A DNA stretch of 64,000 nt. Source: Paenibacillus odorifer (lineage in GTDB: Bacteria > Bacillota > Bacilli > Paenibacillales > Paenibacillaceae). Location: assembly GCF_000758725.1 (NCBI RefSeq), contig NZ_CP009428.1:3844001-3908000 (forward strand), given 5' to 3'. The notes under the pieces were generated by a model, which was given only the letters and a program-made list of their open reading frames with translations, had not been told where the DNA came from and did no database searches. This document shows positions 63,418 through 64,000 of this stretch, piece by piece (the first letter of the stretch is position 1; each line of letters begins with the position of its first letter). Position numbers and translations under genes: made by a program.

Positions 63418-64000
63418 TTAGCGATAACGAATCAACAAGTCCAGTGGATAACGACCTGCATTACGGCCATACAAAGCTAGCCCGCCGTCCTCTGCTTGCA
63501 GCTCCAAACGAAAAACACGATTGCGATCCAGCTTCGCTGCTAACTGCCCCGGTACACTTGCCTTGCATAGGTAGCCGTAAGATCCAGCCTCATCCAGCTT
63601 ATTCGCTATTGGCTGATAATGCCAAGACAAAATCCCTCTGCTATCAGCCGGATCATCCGGTAAATAGAAAGAACCAATCCGCTGCCCATCCACCAGAACG
63701 TTCACTCGGGAAGGATGACGCTCTTCATCCGTCATATAATACGTATTCGGATTATATTCCACCCTCGCATCTGCCCCATGCATAAGATCAAGGCCCATAT
63801 CATTAAGCTTCGTACCTTCAACATGCCGCGCCAGCAATCGTTTAGCACTTGCTTCGAACATGATCTCAATCTCACCAATCATCGATTTATCTGCTGCATC
63901 TGGCAGTGTAACCTCATATACATAATGACCTTGCCCAGCACCATTAATCTTAGATCCTTGGATAGCATCCCATTGATGCTTAAAGTTATGTTCGGTATAA
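63418..64000 (-). CDS. C-terminal part of a large unidentified protein, possibly a glycosidase (partial)
   Basis: The frame is open from the right edge to the stop at 63418, about 193 residues. Reading continues without stop upstream of the first internal ATG (63882), so the gene extends beyond the window. The visible part is beta-rich with FKHQWDAIQGSKINGAGQG, RVNVLVDGQRIGSFYLPDD and FRLELQAEDGGLALYGRNA, suggesting C-terminal beta-sandwich domains as in GH2-like glycosidases. I cannot name the family. It is convergent with the oligoendopeptidase gene. Confidence 0.6.
   Translation of the reverse strand, partial: YTEHNFKHQWDAIQGSKINGAGQGHYVYEVTLPDAADKSMIGEIEIMFEASAKRLLARHVEGTKLNDMGLDLMHGADARVEYNPNTYYMTDEERHPSRVNVLVDGQRIGSFYLPDDPADSRGILSWHYQPIANKLDEAGSYGYLCKASVPGQLAAKLDRNRVFRLELQAEDGGLALYGRNAGRYPLDLLIRYR

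Noticed and set aside
1..64000. tRNA, rRNA or known riboswitch
   Set aside because: No cloverleaf, rRNA signature or recognisable riboswitch core was seen by eye; a covariance-model scan would be decisive.

Overview
The window looks like chromosomal DNA from a Paenibacillus-like, endospore-forming, low-to-moderate GC Gram-positive. This is inferred from content: a YpdA-type bacillithiol disulfide reductase, the miaB-ricA pair, a CotD-like small coat protein, strong AGGAGG ribosome binding sites with many TTG/GTG starts, ABC sugar importers without their own ATPase, and many polysaccharide-degrading enzymes. No rRNA, tRNA, phage, transposase or CRISPR was seen.

Layout. 1-5.2 kb: end of ypdA, a DUF441 membrane protein, an ECF sigma/anti-sigma pair with a self-recognition-type promoter, an ABC exporter, a conserved unknown protein and a HesB-like protein. 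5.3-9.7 kb: a BmrC/BmrD-like heterodimeric drug exporter behind a 280-nt leader holding a 30-codon ORF and a terminator (attenuator). 9.7-15.9 kb: YcaQ-like DNA glycosylase, HEPN-like protein, a small ABC-2 exporter, copper-binding four-helix protein, COG0523 GTPase, MoaB and a coat-like protein. 15.9-19.8 kb: an autoregulated-looking ArsR-type regulator with an ABC-2 exporter. 20-25.1 kb: two-gene 2-oxoacid:ferredoxin oxidoreductase and an amino acid permease. 25.1-26.3 kb: a 23-unit, 51-bp tandem array. 26.5-33.1 kb: NAD salvage operon (NUDIX/NrtR-like, pncA, pncB), ricA-miaB, and an Old Yellow Enzyme. 33.2-39.2 kb: rhamnose operon with a divergent DeoR regulator. 39.2-42.6 kb: methyltransferase, 6-phosphogluconate dehydrogenase, zwf. 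43.3-44.7 kb: an interleaved repeat region of about 70-bp and 211-bp units. 44.9-47.5 kb: class I aldolase, DUF1304 protein, and a secreted cysteine-protease-like protein. 47.6-61.1 kb: glycan-use region. 61.2-64 kb: truncated VOC gene, M3 oligoendopeptidase, and the end of a large unknown protein.

How the genes work together. The glycan region contains two regulons. One comprises GH43, GH28-like and GH88 enzymes and an AraC regulator; all three enzyme genes share a 64-bp promoter module with identical internal spacing (TGACAA-N29-AACTTT-N17-TAYAMT). The second is a six-gene operon: GH125 alpha-mannosidase, solute-binding lipoprotein, two permeases and two GH76 enzymes, all glycosidases lacking signal peptides. 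It is under a consensus sigma-A promoter with a cre-like site at the likely transcription start, and faces a GntR/LacI-type regulator with a perfect palindrome over its own promoter. The arrangement implies import of oligosaccharides followed by cytosolic cleavage. The rhamnose operon nearby could use sugar released from rhamnogalacturonan.

Most notable: the shared AraC-type promoter module, the leader peptide/attenuator of the drug exporter, the cytosolic alpha-mannan operon, and two unexplained non-coding repeat systems. All family assignments were made by reading the translated sequence and none was checked by database search.
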